Source: a bacterium (GTDB taxonomy: Bacteria > Patescibacteriota > Saccharimonadia > Saccharimonadales > Saccharimonadaceae). Taken from it: a stretch of DNA of 64,000 nucleotides. Both the position numbers and the translations under genes were made by a program. The stretch covers positions 53,593 through 117,592 of the forward strand of contig JAUMVB010000002.1 in NCBI GenBank assembly GCA_030530385.1, read 5' to 3'. Below, piece by piece: positions 7,947-17,690 of the stretch (its first letter is position 1; every line of letters begins with the position of its first letter). Below the pieces are notes generated by a model. It searched no databases and was not told the DNA's origin. It saw only the letters and a program-made list of their open reading frames with translations.

Positions 7947-8822
7947 ATGAATCCACAAGATTATAATCCTAATAATTCTCAAAATAACGCTCAGAATCCT
8001 GCTAATCAGCCAGCTCAGTTCGGAGATGGTTTTATAAATAATGGCGCTAATAATCAGCAGCAATTTGTTGATGTGTATCAGTCTCCGCAGGTTCAGCAGA
8101 ATTATTATCAGCAGAGCCAGATGGGCAATAATTCACAATTTAATCAAGTAGCTCAATCCGTGCCTCAAAATCAACTTTCGCCCAATCAAAGTTATAACCA
8201 GAGTCTAAATAATGAAAACCCTTACACTGTAGAATATCTTAACAGCATCGCTCCTAAGCCGCCAGTTAGTTTTTGGACGAAAGGTAAGCTGATGTTAGTG
8301 GCGTTTGTAGTTTTGGGCGGGGTGTTTGCATCATTTTTATTACTAAATAACTCTGGCGGTAGTACGACGAATAGTCAGGCTGTAACTAAACTTTATTATA
8401 ATATTTCACAAATGCAAACTATTTCGACTAATTATCAGAAGCGTTTGAGAAATCCTGACATCGTGGCGCTTAATGCCGGATTAACATCATCGCTCGCATC
8501 AAGCCAGACGTCCCTTTATAATTATATGGAATCTAAAAAAATTGAAATATTAAAGGAGTCAAAAGCTAAGAAAACTCAGCTTTATACATCAGTGGCTGAA
8601 GAATATGAGAAATTAGATAAAGAGCTAGATGAAGCTTTCCTTAAGACTTCACTAGACGAAACTTATGCGCGCGACGTTGGCTATCAATTATCTATAATTA
8701 AAAGCTTGGCCACTCGCTTAAAAGATCGTCTACGCACTAAAACAGCTGATGCTACACTTGACCCAATTATTGCCAACTTAGAGATTTCGATTAAGAGTTT
8801 TAGCGATTATAAAAGTAAATAG
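7947..8822 (+). CDS. Membrane-anchored protein with Gln/Asn-rich N-terminus
   Basis: The frame opens at 7908, but TG-T-TATAAT at 7928-7936 lies inside that extension, so I start at the ATG at 7947 (291 aa). Residues 1 to about 90 are extremely rich in N, Q, P and Y and must be disordered. One TM segment lies near residues 110-132, followed by an outside domain that is mostly helical (EEYEKLDKELDEAF). The polarity suggests a cytosolic Q/N-rich tail and an external coiled domain. The function is unknown. Q/N-rich tails can drive condensate formation, but no evidence for that is in the sequence. Confidence 0.7.
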   Translation: MNPQDYNPNNSQNNAQNPANQPAQFGDGFINNGANNQQQFVDVYQSPQVQQNYYQQSQMGNNSQFNQVAQSVPQNQLSPNQSYNQSLNNENPYTVEYLNSIAPKPPVSFWTKGKLMLVAFVVLGGVFASFLLLNNSGGSTTNSQAVTKLYYNISQMQTISTNYQKRLRNPDIVALNAGLTSSLASSQTSLYNYMESKKIEILKESKAKKTQLYTSVAEEYEKLDKELDEAFLKTSLDETYARDVGYQLSIIKSLATRLKDRLRTKTADATLDPIIANLEISIKSFSDYKSK

Positions 8823-8891
8823 CTAAAATTTTGCGCTATAAAAATTATTCATAAAATTGCTTAGACCTAAAAAATATTGTAAAATAGAACC

Positions 8892-10625
8892 ATGAATAAT
8901 GGCGCAATGGAAGAGATAAAAGCTCGCATAAATATCGAAGATTTAGCGAGCGAATATTTGGAACTGCGCCGAGCTGGGCGAAATTTTAAAGCGCTCAGCC
9001 CCTGGACAAATGAGAGAACACCTAGTTTTATTGTTAGTCCTGAAAAACAGATCTGGCATGACTTCTCGAGTGGTAAAGGCGGCGATATTTTTGGATTTAT
9101 TATGGAGGTTGAAGGCCTGACTTTTCGTGAAGCGTTGGAGTTTTTAGCACGCAAAGCTGGTATCGAGCTTCAGCAATTTGATAATATACGCGCCAAGCAA
9201 ATTGCACAAAAGAAAAAACGACTTTACGAAGTGTTGCGAGTTAGTGCAAATTTTTACCAACATTTTTTAGTTCGCGATAAAACGGCTTTAGAATACGTTT
9301 TTCAAAAACGCAGACTTAGTAAAGAGATTGTTCAAGAATTTAAAATTGGTTACGCGCCAAAAGGTCAACGGACGCTAGTAGATTTTTTACAAAAAAAAGG
9401 GTTTACACTGGACGAAATTCGTGATGTCGGTATGACTAATCGATTTGGTGGTGATATTTTTCGCGATCGAATGGTGATTGCACTTCAGGATATCAGTGGT
9501 GCACCGGTTGGTTTTACTGGCAGATTGTTGGCCGAATCTGATAACGCGCCAAAATATCTTAACACACCGCAGACTTTGCTTTATGATAAGTCAAATAATG
9601 TTTTTGGTTTATCGCAAGCTAAGAATGAGATTCGTAAAGCTGGTTTTGCTGTGGTGGTCGAAGGAAATATGGATGTAATTTCTAGCCATCAGGCGGGTGT
9701 TAAAAATGTTGTGGCTACGGCAGGTACCGCGATCACTACGCGCCATTTAAAAACGATTGCTCGGTTTAGTAATGATATCCGCCTCTGTTTTGATGCCGAT
9801 GCGGCCGGTATCAATGCTACCGAGAGGGCAATTAGATTGGCGCAAGAAGTTGGTGTTGAACTTTCAATTATTGCACTTAATCAAGCTAGTAACGATGCGA
9901 AAGATCCAGACGAATTAATCCAAGTTGATTCAAATCTTTGGCGTGAATCTATTTCTCGGCCGAAGCCGGCAGTCGAGTGGGTTTTTGATCAGTATGAAAA
10001 GCGACTGGATATTTCTACGGCTAGTGGTAAGCGGCAGTTTTCTAATATTGCGCTTAAGCTAGTTAAAAATTTAAGTGATCCAGTCGAGAAAGAATTTTAT
10101 CTTGATGAAATTGCCCGTCGAATTAAAACTTCACGCGAATCTTTACTGGCAAAGTTTTCATCAGACAAACAGCCTGTTAAACTTAAGCATATAAAAGCCG
10201 AAAAAACAGAAGTGGTAAAAGACGATTTTGTTTATGAAGATGACCTGTTGGCGCTAATTTTGGCTGAAGAGAAATTTGCAGCCAAAATTGTTAACTTGCC
10301 GAAAAACCCACTTCACGGCGAAAACCGAAATCAAATTTTCGAAATTATTCGCAATAATGATCGCGAGAAGTTGAAAAAATTTGAGAATTATGTTAAAATC
10401 CTTCTATTGAAAGCAGATGAGCGTTATGGCGAAATTAAAGAAAGTGCCGACAAAGAAATAGAACGCCTGGTGGATAAAGTTAAAATGCAAAAACTATTAG
10501 AACAAAAAGAAATTCTGGATTCAAAATTAGAGGCTGCTGAAATTAATAGCGATGAAAATTTGAAAAGAGAAATTATTACACAAATTATAGAGTTAAATAA
10601 GGAGTTAAATAGTGGCAAAAGATAA
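8892..10625 (+). CDS. dnaG: DNA primase DnaG with a degenerate zinc-binding domain
   Basis: Makes RNA primers for replication. At 577 aa it is near normal length. The N-terminal fold is recognisable ([18 protein letters not shown], then [11 protein letters not shown]), but the four zinc ligands are gone: the CxxH pair is S36/T39 and the CxxC pair is D57/S60. The TOPRIM core is intact (E257 of EGNMD; D301/D303 of FDADAAG), and a helical C-terminal domain for the helicase is present. The promoter is leaderless (TAAAAT ending 6 nt before the ATG). It overlaps rpoD by 14 bases, the common bacterial dnaG-rpoD order. Confidence 0.95.
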   Translation: MNNGAMEEIKARINIEDLASEYLELRRAGRNFKALSPWTNERTPSFIVSPEKQIWHDFSSGKGGDIFGFIMEVEGLTFREALEFLARKAGIELQQFDNIRAKQIAQKKKRLYEVLRVSANFYQHFLVRDKTALEYVFQKRRLSKEIVQEFKIGYAPKGQRTLVDFLQKKGFTLDEIRDVGMTNRFGGDIFRDRMVIALQDISGAPVGFTGRLLAESDNAPKYLNTPQTLLYDKSNNVFGLSQAKNEIRKAGFAVVVEGNMDVISSHQAGVKNVVATAGTAITTRHLKTIARFSNDIRLCFDADAAGINATERAIRLAQEVGVELSIIALNQASNDAKDPDELIQVDSNLWRESISRPKPAVEWVFDQYEKRLDISTASGKRQFSNIALKLVKNLSDPVEKEFYLDEIARRIKTSRESLLAKFSSDKQPVKLKHIKAEKTEVVKDDFVYEDDLLALILAEEKFAAKIVNLPKNPLHGENRNQIFEIIRNNDREKLKKFENYVKILLLKADERYGEIKESADKEIERLVDKVKMQKLLEQKEILDSKLEAAEINSDENLKREIITQIIELNKELNSGKR

Positions 10626-11610
10626 AATGCTACCAGAAGAAATTTTAAATGAAGACGGTGTGGTTGATGCAACTTTAGGCATTCATGATTTGGATGAGCC
10701 AGATTTAGCTGAGCTTGAAGACGAAGAAGAACTTAATGATGAAGAGCTAGTAGGTAGTTATACCGATGATATTTCGGACGATTCGGTTCGGATGTATTTG
10801 CGTGAAATTGGTAAAATACCACTTTTAACTCTAGAAGAAGAGTCAGAGCTTTCTAAAAAGGCTATGGCTGGAGATCGTAAAGCTAAAGATCGGATGGCAG
10901 AGGCTAATATGCGATTGGTTGTGTCGATTGCTAAGCGATATTCTGGGCGTGGATTAGATTTACTGGATTTGATTCAAGAGGGTAACACTGGTCTACTCCG
11001 CGCGGTTGATAAATTTGATCCTGAAAAAGGTTTTAAATTTTCGACTTATGCGACTTGGTGGATTCGCCAAGCCATTACGCGTGCTATCGCAGATCAGGCG
11101 AGAACGATTCGTATTCCGGTTCATATGGTGGAAACAATCAATAAGTTGATGAGAACTCAGCGTCGTTTAACTCAAGAGCTGAATCGCGATCCGACGAATG
11201 AAGAGCTTGCTAAAGAAATGGATATGGAAGTTGAAAAAATTGAACATATCATGAAGATTAAGCAGGATATTACTTCGCTTGACGCTGGAATTGGTCGTGA
11301 CGACAATGATGGTGAAGAGTCTACGCTTGGTGATTTTATTGAAGATGAGGATACGGCTAGCCCTGAAGAATCTGCATCTAGCCAACTACTTAAGGAGCAG
11401 GTCCGAGAGATTTTAGGGAGTCTCTCTGACCGTGAGAGAAAAATCCTTGAAATGCGATTTGGATTGAATGGCACTAAGTCTCATACATTGGAAGAAGTAG
11501 GTTTGGAATTTGCAGTGACGCGTGAGCGTATTCGTCAGATTGAAGCTAAGGCTTTACTAAAACTTCGCAAGCATAAAGATTCTAAAAAGTTACATGAATA
11601 TTTGGATTAG
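10612..11610 (+). CDS. rpoD: Primary sigma factor RpoD (sigma-70 family)
   Basis: Housekeeping sigma factor, 332 aa, short because region 1.1 is reduced to an acidic stretch (residues 1-50). Region 1.2 ([16 protein letters not shown]), 2.1-2.4 ([15 protein letters not shown] through [13 protein letters not shown]), 3 and 4.2 ([23 protein letters not shown]) are all present. The start is GTG at 10612, supported by AAGGAG 7 nt upstream within the end of dnaG; ATG at 10627 is the alternative. Region 2.4/3.0 is intact, which agrees with the prevalence of extended -10 promoters in this window. Confidence 0.96.
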   Translation: MAKDKMLPEEILNEDGVVDATLGIHDLDEPDLAELEDEEELNDEELVGSYTDDISDDSVRMYLREIGKIPLLTLEEESELSKKAMAGDRKAKDRMAEANMRLVVSIAKRYSGRGLDLLDLIQEGNTGLLRAVDKFDPEKGFKFSTYATWWIRQAITRAIADQARTIRIPVHMVETINKLMRTQRRLTQELNRDPTNEELAKEMDMEVEKIEHIMKIKQDITSLDAGIGRDDNDGEESTLGDFIEDEDTASPEESASSQLLKEQVREILGSLSDRERKILEMRFGLNGTKSHTLEEVGLEFAVTRERIRQIEAKALLKLRKHKDSKKLHEYLD

Positions 11611-11619
11611 GAGAACAAG

Positions 11620-12240
11620 ATGAAAAATAAACTTATACGAATTGCCCCAATTTTATTGATTATCGCGATTGCAGTTTTGGCTATTATTTTAATTGTTAAT
11701 TTAGGGAAAATGATGTTTGGCTCAGATTCTCCTAAAAAATCATCTTCGAAAACTCAAGAACCAGATACTAGCGTATTGAATTTATTGAAGATTGAATCTG
11801 GCCGTAGCGTAAAGATGACAGTGCGCGGACCAATTCAGGCCAATGAAAATGCTCGGAGTTACTCAGTTGAAGTTTCTTCAAGCTCTCGAAATTTAAAGGT
11901 TTTCAAGGGGTATTCTTCAGAGGTAGAAAAAGAAGTTAACCACGACAATACTACCGCTGCTTATGATGAATTTGTGAATGCGCTCAATAAAGCCAATATG
12001 ATGAAGGGTGAAGCACTTACCGGTGAAAATGATGATATACGGGGTGTTTGTGCCAAGGGTCACGTTTACGATTTTGCGATTTTAAAGGATGGACAAGTTG
12101 AAAAGCATCTATGGACTTCAACATGTAAAGGCTCAAAAGGTTCATTATTAGCCAATACAGCTCAGCTTCAAGATCTATTTTCGCTCCAAATTCCTGAATT
12201 TAAGAGTATGGTTAAAGATCTTGGATTGAAGGAATTGTAG
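11620..12240 (+). CDS. Hypothetical membrane-anchored extracytoplasmic protein
   Basis: 206 aa with one N-terminal TM segment (about 8-30) and a Ser/Lys-rich linker, then an outside domain of about 150 residues. That domain has two cysteines (in GVCAKG and STCKGS) that could form a disulfide. A ribosome site (AGGAG) precedes the ATG, and the gene lies 9 nt after rpoD, so it is probably co-transcribed. I do not recognise the family. Confidence 0.7.
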   Translation: MKNKLIRIAPILLIIAIAVLAIILIVNLGKMMFGSDSPKKSSSKTQEPDTSVLNLLKIESGRSVKMTVRGPIQANENARSYSVEVSSSSRNLKVFKGYSSEVEKEVNHDNTTAAYDEFVNALNKANMMKGEALTGENDDIRGVCAKGHVYDFAILKDGQVEKHLWTSTCKGSKGSLLANTAQLQDLFSLQIPEFKSMVKDLGLKEL

Positions 12241-12252
12241 ATAATATTATTC

Positions 12253-12272
12253 AAAAAGTCTATGCTTTTTAA
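12253..12272 (+). terminator. Weak terminator after the rpoD operon
   Basis: AAAAAG/CTTTTT stem with a 6-nt loop; the 3' arm doubles as the T tract. Confidence 0.4.
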
Positions 12273-12330
12273 ATGTCGCACAATGTTAGAATAGATTTCT
12301 ATTTTGCATAGGATTTGTTATATATCATTG

Positions 12331-12339
12331 TGGTATAAT
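12331..12339 (+). promoter_or_regulatory. Extended -10 promoter of mutM
   Basis: TG-G-TATAAT ends 8 nt before the mutM ATG; there is no ribosome site. Confidence 0.65.
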
Positions 12340-12347
12340 AGTAGTAT

Positions 12348-13238
12348 ATGCCAGAATTACCTGAAGTTGAAACCGTTGTTCGTGGTTTGAATAGATTAAT
12401 TTTACGAAAAAAAATTAAGAGCGTTAGTTTTGATTGGCCTAAAAGTTTTCCTAATTCACAGGTTGAAGTGGACAACTTTTTGATTGGTGTTCAAATTGAA
12501 CGAGTTCGTCGTCGAGCGAAGGCGATTATTATTGATCTGTCTAATGAATGGTCATTAGTTGGACACTTGAAAATGACTGGACAGATGGTTTATCGTGGTG
12601 AAGAAAATTGGGGTGGTGGCCATCCTAATGATGATTTTTTGGCGAAATTGCCTAATAAATCAACTCGGGTTGAGATTGTTTTTACAGATGGAAGTAAGCT
12701 GTTTTTCAATGATCAGCGTAAATTTGGCTGGCTAAAACTTTTACCAACTGCGGAAATTAAAAATTTACCTTTCTTTCAAAAAGTTGGACCAGAACCGCTT
12801 GAAGATGATTTTAGATTTGAAGAGTTTTTAGGTAGATTTAATCGCAGAAAGCGAAGCATGATTAAGCCGACAATTCTTGATCAAAGTGTAATTGCTGGGG
12901 TGGGCAATATTTATGCTGACGAATCTCTGTGGCGAGCTAAAATTCATCCTGAAACTCGAGTTGGAGATCTTTCGCAGACCGATTTTGAGAAATTATATGA
13001 GGCAATTCGGTTTGTGATGAATGAATCAATTGACAGGGGTGGTTCTACTGATCGTAATTATGTTCAGGCTGATGGAAGTCGAGGCAATTATCTTGAATAT
13101 GCAGCGGTTTATCATAAAAACGGACAACCATGTAAAAGGTGTGGATACGAAATTTCTAAGATAAAAGTTGGTGGGCGTGGAACTCATTTTTGTCCAAACT
13201 GTCAGCAACTTGCAGAAAACCAAAAAGGAAAAATGTAG
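12348..13238 (+). CDS. mutM: Formamidopyrimidine-DNA glycosylase (Fpg/MutM)
   Basis: Removes 8-oxoguanine and formamidopyrimidines from DNA and nicks the abasic site. The mature N-terminus P2-E3-L4-P5-E6-V7-E8 carries the catalytic proline and glutamate. GHLKMTGQM supplies the conserved lysine and methionine region. The C-terminal zinc finger is intact, with C262/C265 and C282/C285, in contrast to the zinc-less DnaG. At 296 aa it is slightly long. The downstream holA start overlaps the last base. Confidence 0.96.
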   Translation: MPELPEVETVVRGLNRLILRKKIKSVSFDWPKSFPNSQVEVDNFLIGVQIERVRRRAKAIIIDLSNEWSLVGHLKMTGQMVYRGEENWGGGHPNDDFLAKLPNKSTRVEIVFTDGSKLFFNDQRKFGWLKLLPTAEIKNLPFFQKVGPEPLEDDFRFEEFLGRFNRRKRSMIKPTILDQSVIAGVGNIYADESLWRAKIHPETRVGDLSQTDFEKLYEAIRFVMNESIDRGGSTDRNYVQADGSRGNYLEYAAVYHKNGQPCKRCGYEISKIKVGGRGTHFCPNCQQLAENQKGKM

Positions 13239-14185
13239 TGCTTGGCGGTAAAGTGACTGTCATTTTTGGCGAGAATTCTTTTGAGCGAGAAAGTGAGTTG
13301 GCTAAATTAAAAAACCAAGCCGAAAAAGCAGATTTTGCGATCGAAAATCTGAATGTTGAAAATTTAACCGAGGAAGATTTTGTAAATTCTATTTGTGGGG
13401 TTAGCTTCTTGGCTGAAAAACGGTTGGTTATTATTAAGAGGGCTAGCGATAATTCTATGTTATGGGATAAGCTTCCAGTAATTATTTCACGGATTTCGGA
13501 TGATGTACACCTTTGCCTGATTGAAGAAAAGATTGACAAACGCAGTACAATATATAAATCAATTGCCAAAGTTGCCGATATGAAGGAGCAGAAAAGCTTG
13601 TCTGCAAAGGACGGAAAAGATCTAGCTGAGTTTGCTCGCAAAATTGCTAAGCGGTTAGGCTTTTCAGTAGATAATAAAACGGCTGATTTTCTAGTTTCAT
13701 GGGTTGGTGTTGATGAATGGCGAGTGCGTGATGGGATAGAGAGGTTATCGGTTTTAGGCGAAATTTCTAAAGAAAATATTGAAAAATATATTCCGCAGAA
13801 TATAGAAAGTAATGCTTTTGGTATTTTTGAATTAGCTCTAAATAAAAAACAGCACGAAGCTATTGACCAGCTTTCAAGAATCAAAATAACAGAGGGCGTA
13901 GATGGTGCGTATCAGTTTTTTGGCTTGATATCGAGTCAATTTTTCAATTTGGTAGCCTTGAAACTAGGTCAGAGTTCTGGTAAAACAACTACTGAGGTTG
14001 CTAAGGAACTCGGTGTTAACGCTTGGTCCCTAGGAAAAATGGATCAATTTGCTCGTAACTTAAACTTTGATCAAATTAATCATATCTCTGAGAAGTTTTT
14101 ACAGATTGACGAGCTACTAAAAACGACTAATTCTGATGTATGGGGTCTGGTTGAAGCATTATTGTTAGATATAGCTAGCATCTAG
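13238..14185 (+). CDS. holA: DNA polymerase III delta subunit (HolA-like clamp loader)
   Basis: Delta opens the sliding clamp in the clamp-loader complex. The frame is open from 13190, but I choose GTG at 13238: it overlaps the mutM stop (taGTG), has an AAGGA site upstream, and the protein then begins VTVIFGENSF, the usual delta start. It is 315 aa. The N-terminal Rossmann-like region, the segment DVHLCLIEEKIDKRSTIYKSI and the C-terminal helical collar (SQFFNLVALKLGQ, VWGLVEALLLDIA) fit. Sequence conservation is weak, as usual for this family. Confidence 0.88.
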   Translation: MLGGKVTVIFGENSFERESELAKLKNQAEKADFAIENLNVENLTEEDFVNSICGVSFLAEKRLVIIKRASDNSMLWDKLPVIISRISDDVHLCLIEEKIDKRSTIYKSIAKVADMKEQKSLSAKDGKDLAEFARKIAKRLGFSVDNKTADFLVSWVGVDEWRVRDGIERLSVLGEISKENIEKYIPQNIESNAFGIFELALNKKQHEAIDQLSRIKITEGVDGAYQFFGLISSQFFNLVALKLGQSSGKTTTEVAKELGVNAWSLGKMDQFARNLNFDQINHISEKFLQIDELLKTTNSDVWGLVEALLLDIASI

Positions 14186-14283
14186 ATATTTATGTGCAGC
14201 ATTAGCATTAGTTCAACTAAGCTATTTTATTTGTAGGGTAATGCAGTATTCTACTGTAAAACCTTTTCAAGCAAATGAAAAAA

Positions 14284-14292
14284 TGATATAAT
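14284..14292 (+). promoter_or_regulatory. Extended -10 promoter of ftsK
   Basis: TG-A-TATAAT ends 10 nt before the ftsK ATG; no Shine-Dalgarno sequence is seen. Confidence 0.65.
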
Positions 14293-14302
14293 TAAACCAA
14301 TT

Positions 14303-16546
14303 ATGGCTAAAAAACCTACAAAAAAACGATCAAAAGCAAAAGCAGCAGTCTCTAAAAAAAGTTCACTTCCAGCTGGTTTTTGGGCGCAGGTTGGCGCAGT
14401 TACACTTGGTTTTTCTAGTTTTTTCTTAGTGTTGGGTTGGTTTGGGTATGGTGGAAATGTAATTGTTGCAGTACATAATGGTTTATTGACTTTTATGGGC
14501 TGGGCCACTTATTTTTTGCCAGCAGTTTTAATCTTTATCTGTGTTGAAATTTTTCGTAGCGATCAGAATAAGTTTCCAGTCGCTAAGACTATTGCGTTAA
14601 TATTTGTGTTATTATTTATTGCTGGATTTTTTGGGTTATTTAAAGGTAGAAGTGGTTTAACTTTTGGAGGTATGATAGGATCATTTCTAAACGGCTTCTC
14701 ACTTCAAATGGCTAATTCGGTAGTGGCTGGTATTGTGTATTTACTTCTGATCATGGTGACGACATTTGCTGTTTTTGGTGTAATGCCTATTGACGTGATA
14801 CATAAAATTGGCGATTTATTGCGTGAGAGTGAAGCTGCAAGAGAAGAAAAGCGAAATGCAAAAATACTTTCTAATATTAAAACCGACAAGAACCTAACTA
14901 GTGAAGAAACAACTCCAAGTGAAAATAAAATTAAACTTAATGCTGGGGTAGAATTTGTCGGTAATGAGGAACGCAAGAAAGATGAGATTCGAGAGAATCG
15001 TCGCCTCAAGGCTTTGGCTCGGAAAGAAAAGAAACAGGAAAAGCAGGAAAACTCAAAATCTCCTGAAAGAGTGGATAATTCAAATTGGCAGTTACCTGAT
15101 CTTAATTTACTTGAAAATACATCTTCGCCAGCTGATGCTGGAGATGTTGAACACAACGCTCGGATTATTCAAGATACATTTCATGAGTTTGATATTGATG
15201 TTGAAATGGAAGCTGCTAATGTTGGTCCTCGTTTAACTCAGTATACTTTGCGGCCACCAAGTGGTGTTAAATTAAGTAAACTTTCTAGTATGGAGAGTAA
15301 TTTAGCGTTGAATCTAGCAGCAGAGACAATTCGTATTGAAGCTCCAATTCCTGGTAAGAGTGTCGTTGGGATTGAAGTACCAAACCGCCGAGCGGCAATG
15401 GTGAGATTATTTGGGATTATTGAAAGTAAAAAATGGAAAAATGATCACAAACCTCTAACTTTTGCTATCGGTAAAGATATTTCAGGAGAGACAATTACCG
15501 CCGATTTGGCTAAAATGCCTCATCTACTTATCGCCGGAACTACAGGTTCTGGTAAATCAGTCATGATGAATACCTTACTAACAAGCTTGCTTTATCGAAA
15601 TTCACCAAGTCAGTTGAAGTTAATTTTAGTAGACCCAAAGAAAGTTGAGATGGCTCCGTATGAAAGCATTCCTCATTTATTGACGCCCGTCATTGATGAC
15701 CCGGCTAAATCTGTATCTGCGCTTAAATGGGCGGTTAATGAAATGGAGCGGCGCTACTCTGTATTAGCGGAAGAAAAAATCCGTAATATTGAAAGTTATC
15801 ATAAAATGTTGGCATCAAAACAAAGGTCTTCTAATGAAGACAAAGAATTAGATGATGATTTTGAAGAGATGCCTTATATAGTCATAGTGATTGATGAATT
15901 AGCTGATTTGATGATGGTTGCGCAAAAAGATGTAGAGGCTTTGATTGTTCGTATAGCTCAAAAGGCTCGGGCGGTAGGTATTCATCTTGTACTAGCTACG
16001 CAAAAACCAGTTGTATCGGTAGTTACGGGCTTGATTAAGGGTAATATTCCAAGTCGAATTTCATTTAAACTGCCGTCGAATGCTGATTCGCGTACAATTT
16101 TAGACCGTGGTGGCGCGGAAAAATTGCTTGGGCAGGGTGACATGTTATTTTTTCCAAATGGTGCGCCTCAACCAAAACGTGTTCAGGGAGTTTTTTTGGA
16201 TGACAGTGAAGTTAATCGTGTTATGGATTATTTGCGTCTTCAGTCGCCTCCACAATATAATGATGAAATTATCAGTCAACCAGTCCAAATTGGTAATATG
16301 ACTGGCGGTGTAGTAATGACTGGTGGTGCTAGCGGTACGGATGATACCTTTCGGCAGGCTGTAGAAATTGGTCTTCAGCAGCACAAAATGTCAACTGGCC
16401 TACTTCAACGCAAGATGCGTATTGGTTACGGTCGAGCAGCAGGGATTATTGATGAGATGGAAGAACGTGGTATTGTTGGACCGAGCCCGGGTGGATCTAA
16501 GCCAAGAGAAATGCTAATTTCTAGCTTAGACGAATTAGAAGACTAA
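14303..16546 (+). CDS. ftsK: DNA translocase FtsK/SpoIIIE
   Basis: Septum-located motor that pumps chromosome ends and helps Xer recombination. It is 747 aa. The N-terminus has a basic tail and about four TM segments (residues 25-170), then a charged linker (about 175-260). The motor carries the alpha domain, Walker A (AGTTGSGKS, near 412-420) and Walker B (IVIVIDELADLMM, near 530). The C-terminal winged-helix gamma domain (LLQRKMRIGYGRAAGIIDEMEERGI) that reads polarity sequences is intact. A single Xer recombinase is also present in the window. Confidence 0.96.
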   Translation: MAKKPTKKRSKAKAAVSKKSSLPAGFWAQVGAVTLGFSSFFLVLGWFGYGGNVIVAVHNGLLTFMGWATYFLPAVLIFICVEIFRSDQNKFPVAKTIALIFVLLFIAGFFGLFKGRSGLTFGGMIGSFLNGFSLQMANSVVAGIVYLLLIMVTTFAVFGVMPIDVIHKIGDLLRESEAAREEKRNAKILSNIKTDKNLTSEETTPSENKIKLNAGVEFVGNEERKKDEIRENRRLKALARKEKKQEKQENSKSPERVDNSNWQLPDLNLLENTSSPADAGDVEHNARIIQDTFHEFDIDVEMEAANVGPRLTQYTLRPPSGVKLSKLSSMESNLALNLAAETIRIEAPIPGKSVVGIEVPNRRAAMVRLFGIIESKKWKNDHKPLTFAIGKDISGETITADLAKMPHLLIAGTTGSGKSVMMNTLLTSLLYRNSPSQLKLILVDPKKVEMAPYESIPHLLTPVIDDPAKSVSALKWAVNEMERRYSVLAEEKIRNIESYHKMLASKQRSSNEDKELDDDFEEMPYIVIVIDELADLMMVAQKDVEALIVRIAQKARAVGIHLVLATQKPVVSVVTGLIKGNIPSRISFKLPSNADSRTILDRGGAEKLLGQGDMLFFPNGAPQPKRVQGVFLDDSEVNRVMDYLRLQSPPQYNDEIISQPVQIGNMTGGVVMTGGASGTDDTFRQAVEIGLQQHKMSTGLLQRKMRIGYGRAAGIIDEMEERGIVGPSPGGSKPREMLISSLDELED

Positions 16547-16576
16547 TTATTTAATATTGCTTTTATTATATAAAAA

Positions 16577-16642
16577 TGATATAATTACACTATAATATTA
16601 GCTCAGCTTATTATTTAAATAAGCTTTAACCAAAGGAGTAAA
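16577..16642 (+). promoter_or_regulatory. Promoter and leader of rpsF-ssb-rpsR
   Basis: TG-A-TATAAT at 16577-16585, then a ~50-nt leader with an 8-bp hairpin (AGCTTATT/AATAAGCT, about 16606-16625) before AAGGAG and the ATG. I do not see the CCG-type S6:S18 autoregulatory motif. Confidence 0.55.
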
Positions 16643-16957
16643 ATGAAGGATTACGAACTAACTGTTCTTATTCATCCAGATTTGGAAAGCGATCTTGAAA
16701 AACCGCTTGCCAAGATTCGCAGCCTTGTAACTGCTAACGGTGGTGAAATTGCCAAAGAGGATAACTGGGGCAAAAAGAAACTAGCCTATGCGATCAAAGG
16801 TGAAGAATTTGCTATTTACGTAGCAATGGATATTAAACTTCCTGCTACTGCACCGCTAAAAATCAGTAATACATTGAATATTACAGATGAAGTTTTGCGA
16901 TATCTACTCGTAAAAGCTGAAGCGCGTCCAGAAGTAGAAGCTGAAGAAGAAAAATAA
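16643..16957 (+). CDS. rpsF: 30S ribosomal protein S6
   Basis: S6 (104 aa) pairs with S18 on the platform of the small subunit. It begins YELTVLIHPDLE; the core motif is GGEIAKEDNWGKKKLAYAIKGE and the C-terminus is acidic (EVEAEEEK), as usual. It has a strong AAGGAG site and is first in the conserved rpsF-ssb-rpsR order. Confidence 0.97.
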   Translation: MKDYELTVLIHPDLESDLEKPLAKIRSLVTANGGEIAKEDNWGKKKLAYAIKGEEFAIYVAMDIKLPATAPLKISNTLNITDEVLRYLLVKAEARPEVEAEEEK

Positions 16958-16983
16958 TAATTTTTGGGATACGGAGATAGAAA

Positions 16984-17415
16984 ATGGCTTTTAATAAAGT
17001 AATTTTGATGGGGAATTTGACAGCAGATCCAGAAACTCGCACAACACCTAACGGGCAAAATGTGACAAGTTTTTCGCTTGCAATTAATCGCACCTGGAAT
17101 AATGCAAATGGTGAGCGTCAAGAGGAGACTAGCTTTATTAACTGTACTGCTTGGGGTAAGACCGGCGAAACTATTGCGAAATATGTTTCAAAGGGCCGTC
17201 AGTTACTCGTGAGTGGTCGTCTTCAGCAACGAACTTGGCAGGATAAAGATACTGGCAAAAATCGTAGCGCTATTGATGTAGTGGTTGAAGAATTTAGTTT
17301 TGTTAGTGACGGTAGTCGAGGCAGCGCTTCAATTGGCTCTGCTACTCCATCAAACGAACCAGTTATAGAAGAAATTCCAGATGAGCCAATCGATCTGTCT
17401 GATATCCCATTCTAA
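16984..17415 (+). CDS. ssb: Single-stranded DNA-binding protein
   Basis: 143 aa. The OB fold covers residues 1-105 (FNKVILMGNLTADPETR, SFINCTAWGKTGE, GRQLLVSGRLQQRTW). A short linker leads to the acidic tail ending DLSDIPF, the docking peptide for replication and repair partners. It sits between rpsF and rpsR as in most bacteria. Confidence 0.97.
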   Translation: MAFNKVILMGNLTADPETRTTPNGQNVTSFSLAINRTWNNANGERQEETSFINCTAWGKTGETIAKYVSKGRQLLVSGRLQQRTWQDKDTGKNRSAIDVVVEEFSFVSDGSRGSASIGSATPSNEPVIEEIPDEPIDLSDIPF

Positions 17416-17429
17416 TTTAAGGAGTAAAA

Positions 17430-17630
17430 ATGGCTAAAAGATTTAAAAAAGAAATCCCAGCATATTTTGACTACCGAGATGTTAAAACTTTGCAGAAATT
17501 TGTTAATGTCTATGGTCAAATTGAGCCAGCTACAAAAACTGGTTTGAGTGCAAAGCAACAGCGACAATTGACAATAGCTATCAAACGAGCTCGTCACTTA
17601 GCGTTACTTGCCTTTATATCTAATGCGTAA
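17430..17630 (+). CDS. rpsR: 30S ribosomal protein S18
   Basis: 66 aa. The core is recognisable ([35 protein letters not shown]...[10 protein letters not shown]). The N-terminal cysteines of the zinc-binding S18 form are absent, so this is a C-minus form. It is preceded by AAGGAG and ends the rpsF operon. Confidence 0.96.
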   Translation: MAKRFKKEIPAYFDYRDVKTLQKFVNVYGQIEPATKTGLSAKQQRQLTIAIKRARHLALLAFISNA

Positions 17631-17637
17631 AAATAAT

Positions 17638-17670
17638 AATTCCTCGTTTGAAAAATAGCGAGGAATTTTA
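17638..17670 (+). terminator. Terminator between rpsR and efp
   Basis: A 9-bp stem (17638-17646 with 17659-17667) with a short T-rich end. It may be partial, because efp begins 20 nt further on with its own ribosome site and no obvious promoter of its own. Confidence 0.6.
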
Positions 17671-17690
17671 TCAAAATAAGAGGAGAATTT

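Noticed and set aside
13156..13884. 242-codon minus-strand frame across mutM/holA
   Set aside because: Long, but antisense to two recognised genes. Its composition (Ser/Leu/Ile runs) is that of a complementary-strand artefact, and no promoter is seen.
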